This document shows positions 7,160 to 12,840 of a stretch of DNA of 12,840 bases, one piece after another. Position numbers and translations under genes: made by a program. The stretch comes from JAFGKK01 sp049684495 (lineage in GTDB: Bacteria > Chloroflexota > Anaerolineae > Anaerolineales > RBG-16-64-43), in NCBI GenBank assembly GCA_049684495.1, contig JBAVFZ010000172.1, positions 1 to 12,840 on the forward strand, in the 5' to 3' direction. Numbering within the stretch: the first letter of the stretch is position 1; each line of letters opens with the position of its first letter. The notes under the pieces are model-generated. The model made no database searches, was not told where the DNA came from, and saw only the letters and a program-made list of their open reading frames with translations.

Positions 7160-7165
7160 ATTATA
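7160..7165 (-). promoter_or_regulatory. Candidate -10 box for the glycan operon
   Basis: A perfect TATAAT reads on the minus strand at 7165-7160, upstream of the first operon gene (ATG at 7137-7135). No good -35 is present at 16-18 bases. Transcription would begin near 7153, leaving a leader of about 15 bases. The call rests on one hexamer in AT-rich DNA. Confidence 0.3.
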
Positions 7166-7358
7166 AACTAGGTCATGAACAGAATAGAAGTTACCCCAAA
7201 GTCTACCGCCGATAATGAAGCTATTAATTTTTAATCTGGATTCCCATATCATCGATACAGTTGTACCGGACCTCAATAACCGGATTGTTGTTCCTTGTTA
7301 TGATTTTCTGATAAACGGCGGGGGAGCAGTAGCGTTTTTTCTTCCATTTACCAATTAA

Positions 7359-7499
7359 CAGGGTGATGAAAAAGGAATAAACAGGTGTCATTGCGCGCGA
7401 CCGGAGGGAGCGAAGCAATCTTCCTCTTCGGAAAAATAAGGGGATTGCTTCGTCGCTTCGCTCCTCGCAATGACCTTCTCGGCCTTTTTCAACACCCTG
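7359..7499. mobile_element. Short inverted-repeat (MITE-like) element, copy 1
   Basis: The ends are inverted repeats: CAGGGTGATGAAAAAGG (7359-7375) and CCTTTTTCAACACCCTG (7483-7499), matching at 16 of 17 positions. Inside is a second palindrome whose arms, 7387-7420 and 7443-7474 reversed, both read GTCATTGCG...GAAGCAATC. Motifs of the type ATTGCGAGGAGCGAAGCGA are familiar to me from intergenic regions of many unrelated bacteria. No protein is encoded. The same terminal repeats occur at 12446-12576 with a different interior. Flanks are TTAA on the left and GTTAT on the right, so a target duplication is not clean here. The whole unit could fold into a long hairpin in RNA. Confidence 0.6.
7387..7474. 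repeat. Palindromic intergenic repeat (GTCATTGCG...GAAGCAATC type)
   Basis: Two inverted arms, 7387-7420 and 7443-7474, share GTCATTGCG at the outside and GAAGCAATC at the inside, with the middle of the left arm diverged (GCGCGACCGGAGGGAGC against GAGGAGCGAAGCGAC in the right). The spacer between arms is 22 bases. It is nested inside the larger inverted-repeat element. Confidence 0.7.
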
Positions 7500-7534
7500 G
7501 TTATAGGATTACCGTTTGCGTAAAATGGAAGAAT

Positions 7535-7575
7535 AAAAACCACCAAATGGATTTATCCATCACTTGGCGGTTTTT
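7535..7575 (-). terminator. Rho-independent terminator of the lipoprotein gene
   Basis: On the minus strand, AAAAACCGCCAAGTGATGGAT pairs with ATCCATTTGGTGGTTTTT around a short loop, with a 3-base insertion in one arm and one mismatch, and ends in TTTTTATTC. Arms are 7535-7552 and 7555-7575. It lies about 60 bases after the lipoprotein stop. The A run on the other side lets it work in both directions. Confidence 0.75.
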
Positions 7576-7633
7576 GCATCCCTGGCCCAGCCCGACCAGG
7601 GCGGGTTCTGCGGCAAGAAATGTATGGTGAAGC

Positions 7634-8695
7634 CTACATCATCCGGAAAAACGCGCGCTGGGCCGCCGGGCCGTACCCGTTTTCGAAAACGAAGAACAGA
7701 TGGCCGGGATCTTTGGGCACCTGCAGCGCCACCTGCCCGCCGACCTCATCGCCCGCCTCAATCTTAATGGAGTCGTCGATGGGATCGTCTAAAGCCTGCG
7801 ACGCCCAGCTGATCGTGAGATACCGCCATCCTTCGGGATCCCGCGCGTAAAAATCGGTAATCCGGCTCAAATCCACATCCTCGTCCCCCTTGTTCTCCAG
7901 CACGAGGTCGACGATGATGTATTTCATCCAGCTCATCGGCGGGCTTACCCGCGGATCGCTGTCGGGATCCAGGTATTTATCCGGGAACGGGATGACTTCT
8001 TTCACGGTGATTTCCACCGAGTTGACCATCGCGCTCGTCCCGATCGACAACGGGTCGTCGACCAATTCGCCCGCGAACAAACCCGGGGCTTTGGCCGAAC
8101 TCGGCGTGGACCCCAGTTTGACGATGATCTCTTCCTTCGAGCCATCGTCGTTATTCATGCAGCCCGCCTTCAGGGAAAAGTCCTGTTCCGCTTCCGGAAC
8201 CTCATACCCGATCTTTGCCCGGGTCCGTTCCCCCGCCGCCAGCCCGCCCGACAGAATCGTTCCCTTTGCCAGCGTCACGGGGAAAACCCCTTCCGGAATC
8301 GCCTCATCGTATGCGTCCAGCAGCGTAAATGTGTACCAACCGGTCTCGACCGCCTCCTTGCCGAGGTTGACCAGCACGGCTTCCGCGGCGATGAACCGGT
8401 TGCCCGCCTTGGGTTCGAAATATTCTCCGGGCGCGACGTTATCCCATCCGACCACCGTCACCGCGGTATCGCAGATCAGGAACGGTTGGCCGATCGATAC
8501 CGGCCCGGTCAGCAGCGGAGTCGGGGCGGGTCCGCGGTCGGCGGGAATCTCGACGGTGGCCGCGGCATTTCCGGCCGGCGTCGCCTCCTCGCCGCCGCCG
8601 GAAAGCGAACACGCCAGCGAGAAGGAGAATAGGGAAATAACGAGGAGAAGCAAAGGAGGAATCGCAACAGCGCGGTGCAGGTTCTTGTTATCCAT
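7634..8695 (-). CDS. Secreted lipoprotein with two DUF4352-like domains
   Basis: The 353-residue protein begins with a lipoprotein signal: a few charged residues, a hydrophobic core (PPLLLLVISLFSFSL, 13-27) and a lipobox S-L-A-C with C29 as the predicted lipidated cysteine. A Gly/Thr/Pro-rich linker follows (30-62). Two similar beta-rich halves (about 64-185 and 215-350) each contain the DUF4352-type pattern: an opening strand (ICDTAVTVVGWDNV; SVEITVKEVIPF), then a conserved strand on extended or variable proteins (RFIAAEAVLVNLGKEAV; KYIIVDLVLENKGDEDV), then a segment on residues at the domain end. DUF4352 is an immunoglobulin-like fold seen in extracellular lipoproteins; function is generally unknown. 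An AAAGGGG site (8704-8710) precedes the ATG. It lies downstream of the bPH_2 gene on the same strand, but 206 bases and two hairpins separate them, so shared transcription is uncertain. Confidence 0.85.
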   Translation of the reverse strand: MDNKNLHRAVAIPPLLLLVISLFSFSLACSLSGGGEEATPAGNAAATVEIPADRGPAPTPLLTGPVSIGQPFLICDTAVTVVGWDNVAPGEYFEPKAGNRFIAAEAVLVNLGKEAVETGWYTFTLLDAYDEAIPEGVFPVTLAKGTILSGGLAAGERTRAKIGYEVPEAEQDFSLKAGCMNNDDGSKEEIIVKLGSTPSSAKAPGLFAGELVDDPLSIGTSAMVNSVEITVKEVIPFPDKYLDPDSDPRVSPPMSWMKYIIVDLVLENKGDEDVDLSRITDFYARDPEGWRYLTISWASQALDDPIDDSIKIEAGDEVGGQVALQVPKDPGHLFFVFENGYGPAAQRAFFRMM

Positions 8696-8789
8696 CTCAG
8701 TCCCCTTTCAGAAACGAACCATGAACCGGGCGAAGACCGGTCGGCACGCCTTCCCCCGTCAAGGGCGCCGGTATTTTGCGCCCCCCATA

Positions 8790-8811
8790 ATCCCGCAGAC
8801 CGTGGCGGGAT
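8790..8811. other. Small inverted repeat in the leader of the lipoprotein gene
   Basis: A perfect 7-bp stem ATCCCGC (8790-8796) / GCGGGAT (8805-8811) with an 8-base loop. It is not followed by a T run on either strand, so it is not a standard terminator. It could be an operator or a leader structure for the lipoprotein gene, which starts about 95 bases further along the minus strand. Confidence 0.35.
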
Positions 8812-8836
8812 GTAATCCGAATATATCCTTTTGGCG

Positions 8837-8891
8837 CCGGATGGAGACCGTTTCCGTGAATAGGCATTCCGGAAGCGTCGTCTCCATCCGG
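8837..8891. terminator. Long hairpin after the bPH_2-SHOCT gene, without a T run
   Basis: A 12-bp perfect stem CCGGATGGAGAC (8837-8848) / GTCTCCATCCGG (8880-8891) encloses a second stem TTCCG (8852-8856) / CGGAA (8870-8874). It begins about 11 bases past the stop of the bPH_2-SHOCT gene, so a role in 3'-end formation or transcript protection fits. The minus strand continues CGCCAAAAGG, with no T run, so ordinary Rho-independent termination is not supported. Confidence 0.45.
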
Positions 8892-8901
8892 GCCGGGCGG
8901 A

Positions 8902-9519
8902 TCAGATTTTCGAAAGCAATTTCGCTTTCTTCTCCTGGAATTCCTGCTCCGAAATCACCCCCTTTTGGCGCAGGCCATCCAGCTGGGAAATCAGCGCCGG
9001 GGCGTCGTTTCCCGCCGCATGGACGCCCTCCCCCGATTCCAGTTGGGCCTTGGCGTTAACCATCGCGATCTTGTAGCGGATCGGATCGGCGATGCGCTGG
9101 ATCTTGTTCACCCCCAGTTCGCTGGCGGTGAGAATTTCAAGATCCCCGTACCCGAGCAGCCGTCCGAAAAACGATTGTTCCAACTTGACGTCGTTCACCT
9201 TTTCCAGCGAGGAATCGGCGACGTTCTTGCTGATCACGCCCGAGATCTGGATCACGCGGCGCGAGGTGATGATGTATTTCCGGTTTGCCCAAAGCAGGAT
9301 GTCCCGGGTCAGGCTGATCGCCGGAGCGATGAGAATGAGCAGGCCCAGGAGCGCGAGCGGCCCGATGAAGATCGACAGCACGATGAACAGGACGAGCACC
9401 ACCAGCGTAAGCAGTATTTCGCTGATGATCTCGCTCAGCAAAACCAGCCAATGCTGGCGGGCAACCAGCAGGATGTTCTCCTGTTTTCCCAGCAGACTAT
9501 TCAGGTATGAATCAGCCAT
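8902..9519 (-). CDS. Membrane protein with bacterial PH domain (bPH_2/DUF304) and SHOCT tail
   Basis: The 205-residue protein has two adjacent membrane segments (about 24-50 and 52-72) followed by a bPH_2/DUF304-type domain. The domain is marked by NRKYIITSRRVIQISGVISK (79-98), in which a strand leads to T-x-R-R, and by the downstream pattern SLEKVNDVKLEQSFFGRLLG (104-123) and GDLEILTASE. The last 30 residues (LISQLDGLRQKGVISEQEFQ onward) are a SHOCT motif, a short helical hairpin often placed at protein ends and thought to mediate oligomerisation. The biochemical role of such proteins is unknown. A GGAGG site (9525-9529) lies 5 bases upstream of the ATG, fixing the start. The gene is divergent from korA, sharing a 263-base upstream region with it. 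Confidence 0.9.
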   Translation of the reverse strand: MADSYLNSLLGKQENILLVARQHWLVLLSEIISEILLTLVVLVLFIVLSIFIGPLALLGLLILIAPAISLTRDILLWANRKYIITSRRVIQISGVISKNVADSSLEKVNDVKLEQSFFGRLLGYGDLEILTASELGVNKIQRIADPIRYKIAMVNAKAQLESGEGVHAAGNDAPALISQLDGLRQKGVISEQEFQEKKAKLLSKI

Positions 9520-9582
9520 CGTGTCCTCCGTTCGAAAGATCGCCTGGTCGGGGATTTGCGGAAAATCGGGCGGCGTCCGCCG

Positions 9583-9588
9583 AGTATA
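9583..9588 (-). promoter_or_regulatory. Candidate -10 box for the bPH_2-SHOCT gene
   Basis: TATACT reads on the minus strand at 9588-9583, about 64 bases before the start codon of the bPH_2-SHOCT gene. The expected -35 region is weak. The small palindrome CGGCG-TC-CGCCG (9571-9582) lies directly downstream and could be an operator or leader hairpin. Confidence 0.25.
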
Positions 9589-9716
9589 TCCGAAAAATTA
9601 AAAGGCGGCACACCGGACGGCGGGCGCCAACCGCGGAAAAATCCTTGCGATTTCGGATTATACGGCTTGATGGGTCATCCGTTCATCACCGATATTTCCC
9701 AACACTTTGCCATGAT

Positions 9717-9746
9717 TTGACGCCGCTCCCGGACTAAGATCATAGT
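9717..9746 (+). promoter_or_regulatory. Candidate promoter of korAB
   Basis: TTGACG (9717-9722) and CATAGT (9741-9746) are separated by 18 bases, 36 bases before the korA ATG. The -35 matches 5 of 6 positions of the sigma-70 consensus and the -10 matches 4 of 6. This is the best hexamer pair I find in the divergent region. The korA ribosome binding site is weak (CGGAAAAA directly before the ATG). Confidence 0.35.
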
Positions 9747-9782
9747 GGACAGGCATCGAGACACAGACGTTAATCGGAAAAA

Positions 9783-11588
9783 ATGGACAACCGACGGGAA
9801 GCCACGATTTGGATCGGCGGCGAGGCGGGGGAAGGCATCGCCTCGGCCGGCGACGTGTTCATGCGAGCCGCCGCCCGGACCGGCCTCGGCGCCTTCGCCC
9901 ACAACTCCTACCAGTCGGTGATCCGCGGCGGCGAGGTGCTGCTACAGATCCAAGCCGGAAGGCACCCCGTTCTCTCCCAGGGCGGGGATTGGGATTTCCT
10001 CATCGCGCTCAACCAAAGCGTACTGGATCACCACCGCCGTTCGGCCGGGCCGGATGGCGTGGCCTTGTTTAACGCCGATACCGTCAAGCTTCCGGCCGCC
10101 CCTTCCGCCGCCGCCCTGTTCGGCATTCCCGTCGGAGAGCTCACCGCGGACCTCCCCCGCAATCCCGTGATGCAGAACACGGTTCTGCTCGGGGCGCTCA
10201 TGTTCCTATTAAAATTCCCCTGGGATATTTTCGAAGGATCGATCCGCGCCCAATTCGGGAAGCGCAAGGCGGAACTCTCCGACTCCAACGTGACCGCCGC
10301 CCGCAGGGGATGGGAATTCACGGAGAAGCATTTTTCTCCGCCGCGGGATACCGGCCTGGCGGGTGACGGCAAACAGCGGATCGTGATCACCGGGAACCAG
10401 GCCGCCGCGCTGGGCGCCGTGGCGGGCGGGTGCAAGTTCTACTCGGCCTACCCGATGACGCCCGCTTCCTCGATCCTGCATTGGCTGGCGCCGCGCGCCT
10501 CCCGCTACGGGATGCTGATGAAGCAGGCCGAGGACGAGCTGGCCGCGATCAACATGGCGATCGGCGCCGGCTACGCCGGTGTTCGTGCCATGGTCGGCAC
10601 CTCCGGCGGCGGCTTTGCGCTGATGACCGAGGCGATCGGCCTGGCCGGGATGCTCGAGGTGCCGGTGGTGGCGGTCCTCTCCCAGCGCGGCGGGCCTTCG
10701 ACCGGCCTGGCAACTAAAACCGAACAGGGCGACCTGTTCCAGGCGCTGGGTGCTTCGCAGGGCGAATATCCAAAAGCGGTCCTGGCCGCGCTCGACCCGG
10801 TCGACACTTACTACACCGTGATCGAAGCCCACAACCTGGCCGAGATATACCAGATGCCGGTGATCGTGATGATGGACCTGTACCTTTCGGAACGGACCGT
10901 CATCATCGAGCCGGAAAGCCTCAACCCGCACGTTCCGGTAGAACGCGGCGAGGTGGTGGGCGAAGTGGAAGGGGAATATCTCCGCTACCGCGATACGCCA
11001 AGCGGCGTCTCTCCACGCGCGCTGCCGGGCACACCGGGCGGGATGCACATCGCCCCCTCCGACGCGCACAACGAACAGGGCGTGCTGGTCTCCGACTGGT
11101 ACACCAATCCCACTATGCGTACCAAGATGATGCAAAAAAGGATGCGCAAGATGGAGGGAGTCCTGCGCGATACGGAGGCGCGCGGATTTCTCCGTGAAGG
11201 GCCGGAAGATGCCGAGCTCACGATCGTCGGCTGGGGTTCCACGTTCCATATTCTTGAAGAAGCGCGCCGGGCGCTGACCGACGGCGGCCATCCGGCCAAC
11301 CTGATCCAGTTCCGAACGCTCTGGCCGTTCCCGTCGCAAAAAGCGCTGCCGTATTTGCAGGGCGCGAAACGGATCGTATGCGTGGAGAACAACTACGGCG
11401 GGCTGCTGGCCCGCCTGATCCGCCAGGAGACCGGCGTATCCATCCCGTTTGCCGTGCACAAATACGACGGCGAACCGTTCTCGATCGGTCCGCTGAAATC
11501 GGCGCTCGAAGCCGTTCTGGAAAAAGGCGCGCCGCCGGTTCAGACGCTGATTTCCTCCGAACTCGACCTTCCGGTGGTGTTCCGATGA
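9783..11588 (+). CDS. korA: 2-oxoacid:acceptor oxidoreductase, fused gamma-alpha subunit
   Basis: The 601-residue protein joins two subunits of the ferredoxin-dependent 2-oxoacid oxidoreductases. Residues about 7-184 are the gamma domain: IWIGGEAGEGIASAGDVF (9-26), then NSYQSVIRGGEVLLQIQ (41-57) and DFLIALNQ. Residues about 199-601 are the alpha subunit: ITGNQAAALGAVAGG, the YPMTPASS loop (223-230), E250/E252 in QAEDE, TSGGGFALMTEAIGLAGM (273-290), the GGPSTGLATKTEQGDL motif (303-318) and GVSPRALPG. A C-terminal transketolase-like domain follows (DAELTIVGWGSTFH; VENNYGG). With KorB it would decarboxylate a 2-oxoacid to acyl-CoA and reduce ferredoxin, or run in reverse. This fused two-subunit layout is common in archaea and some anaerobic or deep-branching bacteria. 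Substrate (2-oxoglutarate or another) is not certain. The 3' end overlaps korB by ATGA. Confidence 0.94.
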   Translation: MDNRREATIWIGGEAGEGIASAGDVFMRAAARTGLGAFAHNSYQSVIRGGEVLLQIQAGRHPVLSQGGDWDFLIALNQSVLDHHRRSAGPDGVALFNADTVKLPAAPSAAALFGIPVGELTADLPRNPVMQNTVLLGALMFLLKFPWDIFEGSIRAQFGKRKAELSDSNVTAARRGWEFTEKHFSPPRDTGLAGDGKQRIVITGNQAAALGAVAGGCKFYSAYPMTPASSILHWLAPRASRYGMLMKQAEDELAAINMAIGAGYAGVRAMVGTSGGGFALMTEAIGLAGMLEVPVVAVLSQRGGPSTGLATKTEQGDLFQALGASQGEYPKAVLAALDPVDTYYTVIEAHNLAEIYQMPVIVMMDLYLSERTVIIEPESLNPHVPVERGEVVGEVEGEYLRYRDTPSGVSPRALPGTPGGMHIAPSDAHNEQGVLVSDWYTNPTMRTKMMQKRMRKMEGVLRDTEARGFLREGPEDAELTIVGWGSTFHILEEARRALTDGGHPANLIQFRTLWPFPSQKALPYLQGAKRIVCVENNYGGLLARLIRQETGVSIPFAVHKYDGEPFSIGPLKSALEAVLEKGAPPVQTLISSELDLPVVFR

Positions 11589-12445
11589 GCACAGCCGCCG
11601 AATACAAATCCCGCGTGCGCCAGACCTGGTGCCCCGGTTGCGGCGATTACGGGGTGCTGAACGCGCTGCTAAATGCGTGCGCCGCGCTCTCGATCGACCG
11701 AAGCAACCTGGTCATCGTCTCCGGCATCGGCTGCTCTTCCGATTTGCCGCACTTCATGAGCGCCTACGGGATCCACACCCTGCACGGCCGGGCCCTGCCC
11801 GTGGCGCAGGGGATCAAGATGGCGAACAAGGACCTGAAGGTCGTCGTCACCGGCGGCGACGGAGACGGCTACGGGATCGGCGCCGGGCATTTCCTTCACG
11901 CGCTGCGGCGCAACCTCGACCTCACGTACATCGTGATGGACAACCGGATCTACGGCCTGACGACCGGCCAAGCCTCGCCCACTTCCAATCGGGGCCACAA
12001 GACCAAATCCACGCCGGCGGGGAATCCGGAGTGCGCGCTTAATCCGCTGGCCCTGGCCGTGGTCGGCGGAGCGACATTCGTCGGGCGCGGCTTTTCCGGC
12101 GAGCCGGTCCACCTGGCGGAAGTGTTCCGGCGGGCGCTCGCACACAAGGGTTTTTCGCTGGTGGATGTCCTCTCCCCGTGCGTGACCTGGAACAAGGTCG
12201 ATACGTATGAGTCGTACCGTCCACGGGTCGTTAAAATGGAAACCGAAGGGCACAACCCCGCCGACCGCGATGCGGCGATCCGGCAGGCGCTGCGCGAAGA
12301 CAAACTGCCGATCGGCGTGATTTACGAAATTGATGAGCCGACCTTCACCGAGGAGGAATCTTCGCTGCAAGGCGAGCCACTGGTAAAAAGCCGGATCGGG
12401 TTGACCGACGAAGAATGGAACGGGCTGATCGGGGAATTCGCTTAG
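11585..12445 (+). CDS. korB: 2-oxoacid:ferredoxin oxidoreductase, beta (thiamine diphosphate) subunit
   Basis: The 286-residue partner of the gamma-alpha subunit binds thiamine diphosphate and one iron-sulfur cluster. The opening TWCPGCGDYG supplies C16 and C19; C50 (GIGCSSD) and C199 (LSPCVTW) complete the four cysteines used for a 4Fe-4S cluster in this family. The thiamine motif runs GGDGDGYGIG (90-99) to DNRIYGLTTGQ (119-129), intact including the Asn and the Y-G-x-x-T-G-Q segment. There is no separate ferredoxin-like delta subunit next to it, as expected for the two-gene type. The start at 11585 overlaps the korA stop (ATGA) and gives the normal family start; a longer frame from 11378 would lie inside korA. 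The TAG stop (12443-12445) directly abuts an inverted-repeat element and is part of its flanking TTAG. Confidence 0.94.
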   Translation: MSTAAEYKSRVRQTWCPGCGDYGVLNALLNACAALSIDRSNLVIVSGIGCSSDLPHFMSAYGIHTLHGRALPVAQGIKMANKDLKVVVTGGDGDGYGIGAGHFLHALRRNLDLTYIVMDNRIYGLTTGQASPTSNRGHKTKSTPAGNPECALNPLALAVVGGATFVGRGFSGEPVHLAEVFRRALAHKGFSLVDVLSPCVTWNKVDTYESYRPRVVKMETEGHNPADRDAAIRQALREDKLPIGVIYEIDEPTFTEEESSLQGEPLVKSRIGLTDEEWNGLIGEFA

Positions 12446-12576
12446 CAGGGTGTTGAAAAAGCCGGTCGAGTAGCCCGCGCTCTTTGCGGGCGTATCGAGA
12501 CCGCTACAAATTTCCGGTGGTCTCGATACGCAAAAACCGCTACTCGACCACCTTCGATGCCTTTTTCAACAACCTG
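12446..12576. mobile_element. Short inverted-repeat (MITE-like) element, copy 2
   Basis: The ends are CAGGGTGTTGAAAAAG (12446-12461) and CTTTTTCAACAACCTG (12561-12576), inverted with one mismatch, and match the ends of the element at 7359-7499. TTAG flanks both sides (12442-12445 and 12577-12580), looking like a 4-bp target duplication. The left copy contains the korB stop codon. The core is different from copy 1: a long interrupted stem GGTCGAGTAG (12464-12473) / CTACTCGACC (12540-12549) and CGTATCGAGACC (12491-12502) / GGTCTCGATACG (12519-12530), with a small CCCGC/GCGGG hairpin (12474-12490). No protein is encoded. In the korAB transcript it would fold into a long hairpin and could shape the 3' end. 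Confidence 0.65.
12464..12549. repeat. Palindromic repeat (GGTCGAGTAG...CGTATCGAGACC type)
   Basis: Perfect inverted arms of 10 bp (12464-12473 / 12540-12549) and 12 bp (12491-12502 / 12519-12530) lie within the second short element. Repeats of the form TCTCGATACG...CTACTCGACC are familiar from intergenic DNA of many bacteria. The central loop is 16 bases. Confidence 0.7.
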
Positions 12577-12636
12577 TTAGAAAAACATCCGCCGATTCGC
12601 CTTCTCGCAGGACGGAAGCCCTGCCCGGAAACACAA

Positions 12637-12656
12637 AGCCCGGCTTGCGCCGGGCT
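12637..12656 (-). terminator. Terminator of the YjbQ-family gene
   Basis: On the minus strand a perfect 8-bp GC-rich stem AGCCCGGC / GCCGGGCT with a GCAA loop is followed by TTGTGTTT. It begins about 18 bases after the stop of the YjbQ-family gene. The T tract is interrupted, but the GNRA-type loop and stable stem are typical of an intrinsic terminator. Confidence 0.75.
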
Positions 12657-12674
12657 GTCGATTGCCATCTTCTA

Positions 12675-12840
12675 TCATTCCCCGATGATTTTTACCAGCA
12701 CCCGCTTCCGCCGGCCCCCATCGAACTCGCCGTAAAAGATCTGCTCCCACGGGCCGAAATCCAGCTTGCCGTTGGTAACCGCAACCACCACTTCGCGCCC
12801 CATTACCTGGCGCTTGAGGTGCGCGTCGCCGTTGTCCCTG
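12675..12840 (-). CDS. yjbQ: YjbQ/UPF0047 family protein, C-terminal fragment
   Basis: The minus strand encodes 55 residues ending in GE and TGA at 12677-12675; the gene enters from the right edge. The segments DAHLKRQVMGREVVVAVTNG, KLDFGPWEQIFYGEFDGG and KRVLVKIIGE match the C-terminus of the YjbQ/UPF0047 family (PF01894). Its hallmarks are a conserved histidine in AHLK, a G-x-x-D-x-G-x-W strand, and E-F-D-G before the final strand. The family is a small beta-barrel trimer; some members have been annotated as secondary thiamine-phosphate synthases, with the physiological role unsettled. The N-terminal part and upstream context are outside the window, so completeness cannot be judged. Confidence 0.88.
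   Translation of the reverse strand, partial: RDNGDAHLKRQVMGREVVVAVTNGKLDFGPWEQIFYGEFDGGRRKRVLVKIIGE

Larger units (their letters stand above)
7138..7633. other. AT-rich intergenic region with repeat element and terminator
   Basis: This gap separates two minus-strand transcription units. From 7138 to about 7350 it is markedly AT-richer than the genes. It holds the possible promoter of the glycan operon, then the 141-bp inverted-repeat element (7359-7499), and the terminator of the lipoprotein gene (7535-7575). A 64-codon open frame on the minus strand (7418-7224) starts inside the repeat element, has no recognisable family and no ribosome binding site that I see, so I do not call it a gene. 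Confidence 0.6.

Noticed and set aside
7224..7418. 64-codon open frame on the minus strand in the AT-rich gap
   Set aside because: Its start lies inside the palindromic repeat, the first residues (MLRSLRSRA) are repeat-encoded, no ribosome binding site or family is visible, and AT-rich DNA gives such frames by chance.
7387..7474. CRISPR-like repeats
   Set aside because: There are only two arms, inverted rather than direct, with no regularly spaced further copies in the window.
10209..11459. 416-codon minus-strand open frame opposite korA
   Set aside because: KorA carries intact catalytic motifs throughout this interval; the reverse frame has shadow composition.
12452..12735. Plus-strand 83-codon frame at 12484-12735
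   Set aside because: It runs through the palindromic repeat and the terminator and is antisense to the YjbQ-family gene; no family resemblance.

Overview
The window is bacterial, GC-rich in its genes and visibly AT-richer in the gaps. The gene families (an archaeal-type two-gene 2-oxoacid:acceptor oxidoreductase, a TP-rich lipoprotein with two DUF4352-like domains, a bPH_2-SHOCT membrane protein) would fit an anaerobic Chloroflexota lineage such as Anaerolineae. That placement is inference from gene content only; there is no rRNA or other marker.

Layout. (1) 1-132, minus: the N-terminus of a glycoside-hydrolase-5-like protein, running off the left edge and apparently frameshifted in a C run. 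(2) 133-501: non-coding, with a bidirectional terminator-like hairpin, inverted purine/pyrimidine tracts and a stretch resembling common intergenic repeats. (3) 7137 down to 582, minus: a compact six-gene operon ending in a strong terminator at 502-561. In transcription order it encodes a GT4 glycosyltransferase, a WecA/MraY-type polyprenyl-phosphate sugar-phosphate transferase with an unrecognised C-terminal domain, an NAD-dependent sugar epimerase/dehydratase, a WbaP-type polyprenyl glycosylphosphotransferase, a two-domain GNAT acetyltransferase and a small YvlD/holin-4-like membrane protein. Three junctions are overlapping or within 12 bases. (4) 7138-7633: an AT-rich gap holding a 141-bp inverted-repeat element and the terminator of the next gene. 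(5) 9519 down to 7634, minus: a bPH_2-SHOCT membrane protein and a lipoprotein, separated by hairpins. (6) 9783-12445, plus: korA and korB, overlapping by ATGA. (7) 12446-12576: a second inverted-repeat element sharing terminal repeats with the one at 7359-7499 and abutting the korB stop. (8) 12577-12840: a terminator and the C-terminus of a YjbQ/UPF0047 protein on the minus strand.

How the genes work together. The operon would make and modify a lipid-linked surface glycan. Two different membrane enzymes could each place the first sugar phosphate on the polyprenyl carrier, the epimerase would supply a nucleotide sugar, and the GT4 enzyme would extend the chain. No flippase, polymerase or ligase lies in the window, so it is only part of such a pathway. 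KorAB would interconvert a 2-oxoacid and its acyl-CoA using ferredoxin. The most unusual signals are the pair of short elements with the same terminal repeats but different palindromic cores, the extra domain on the WecA-like enzyme, and the frameshifted GH5 start.
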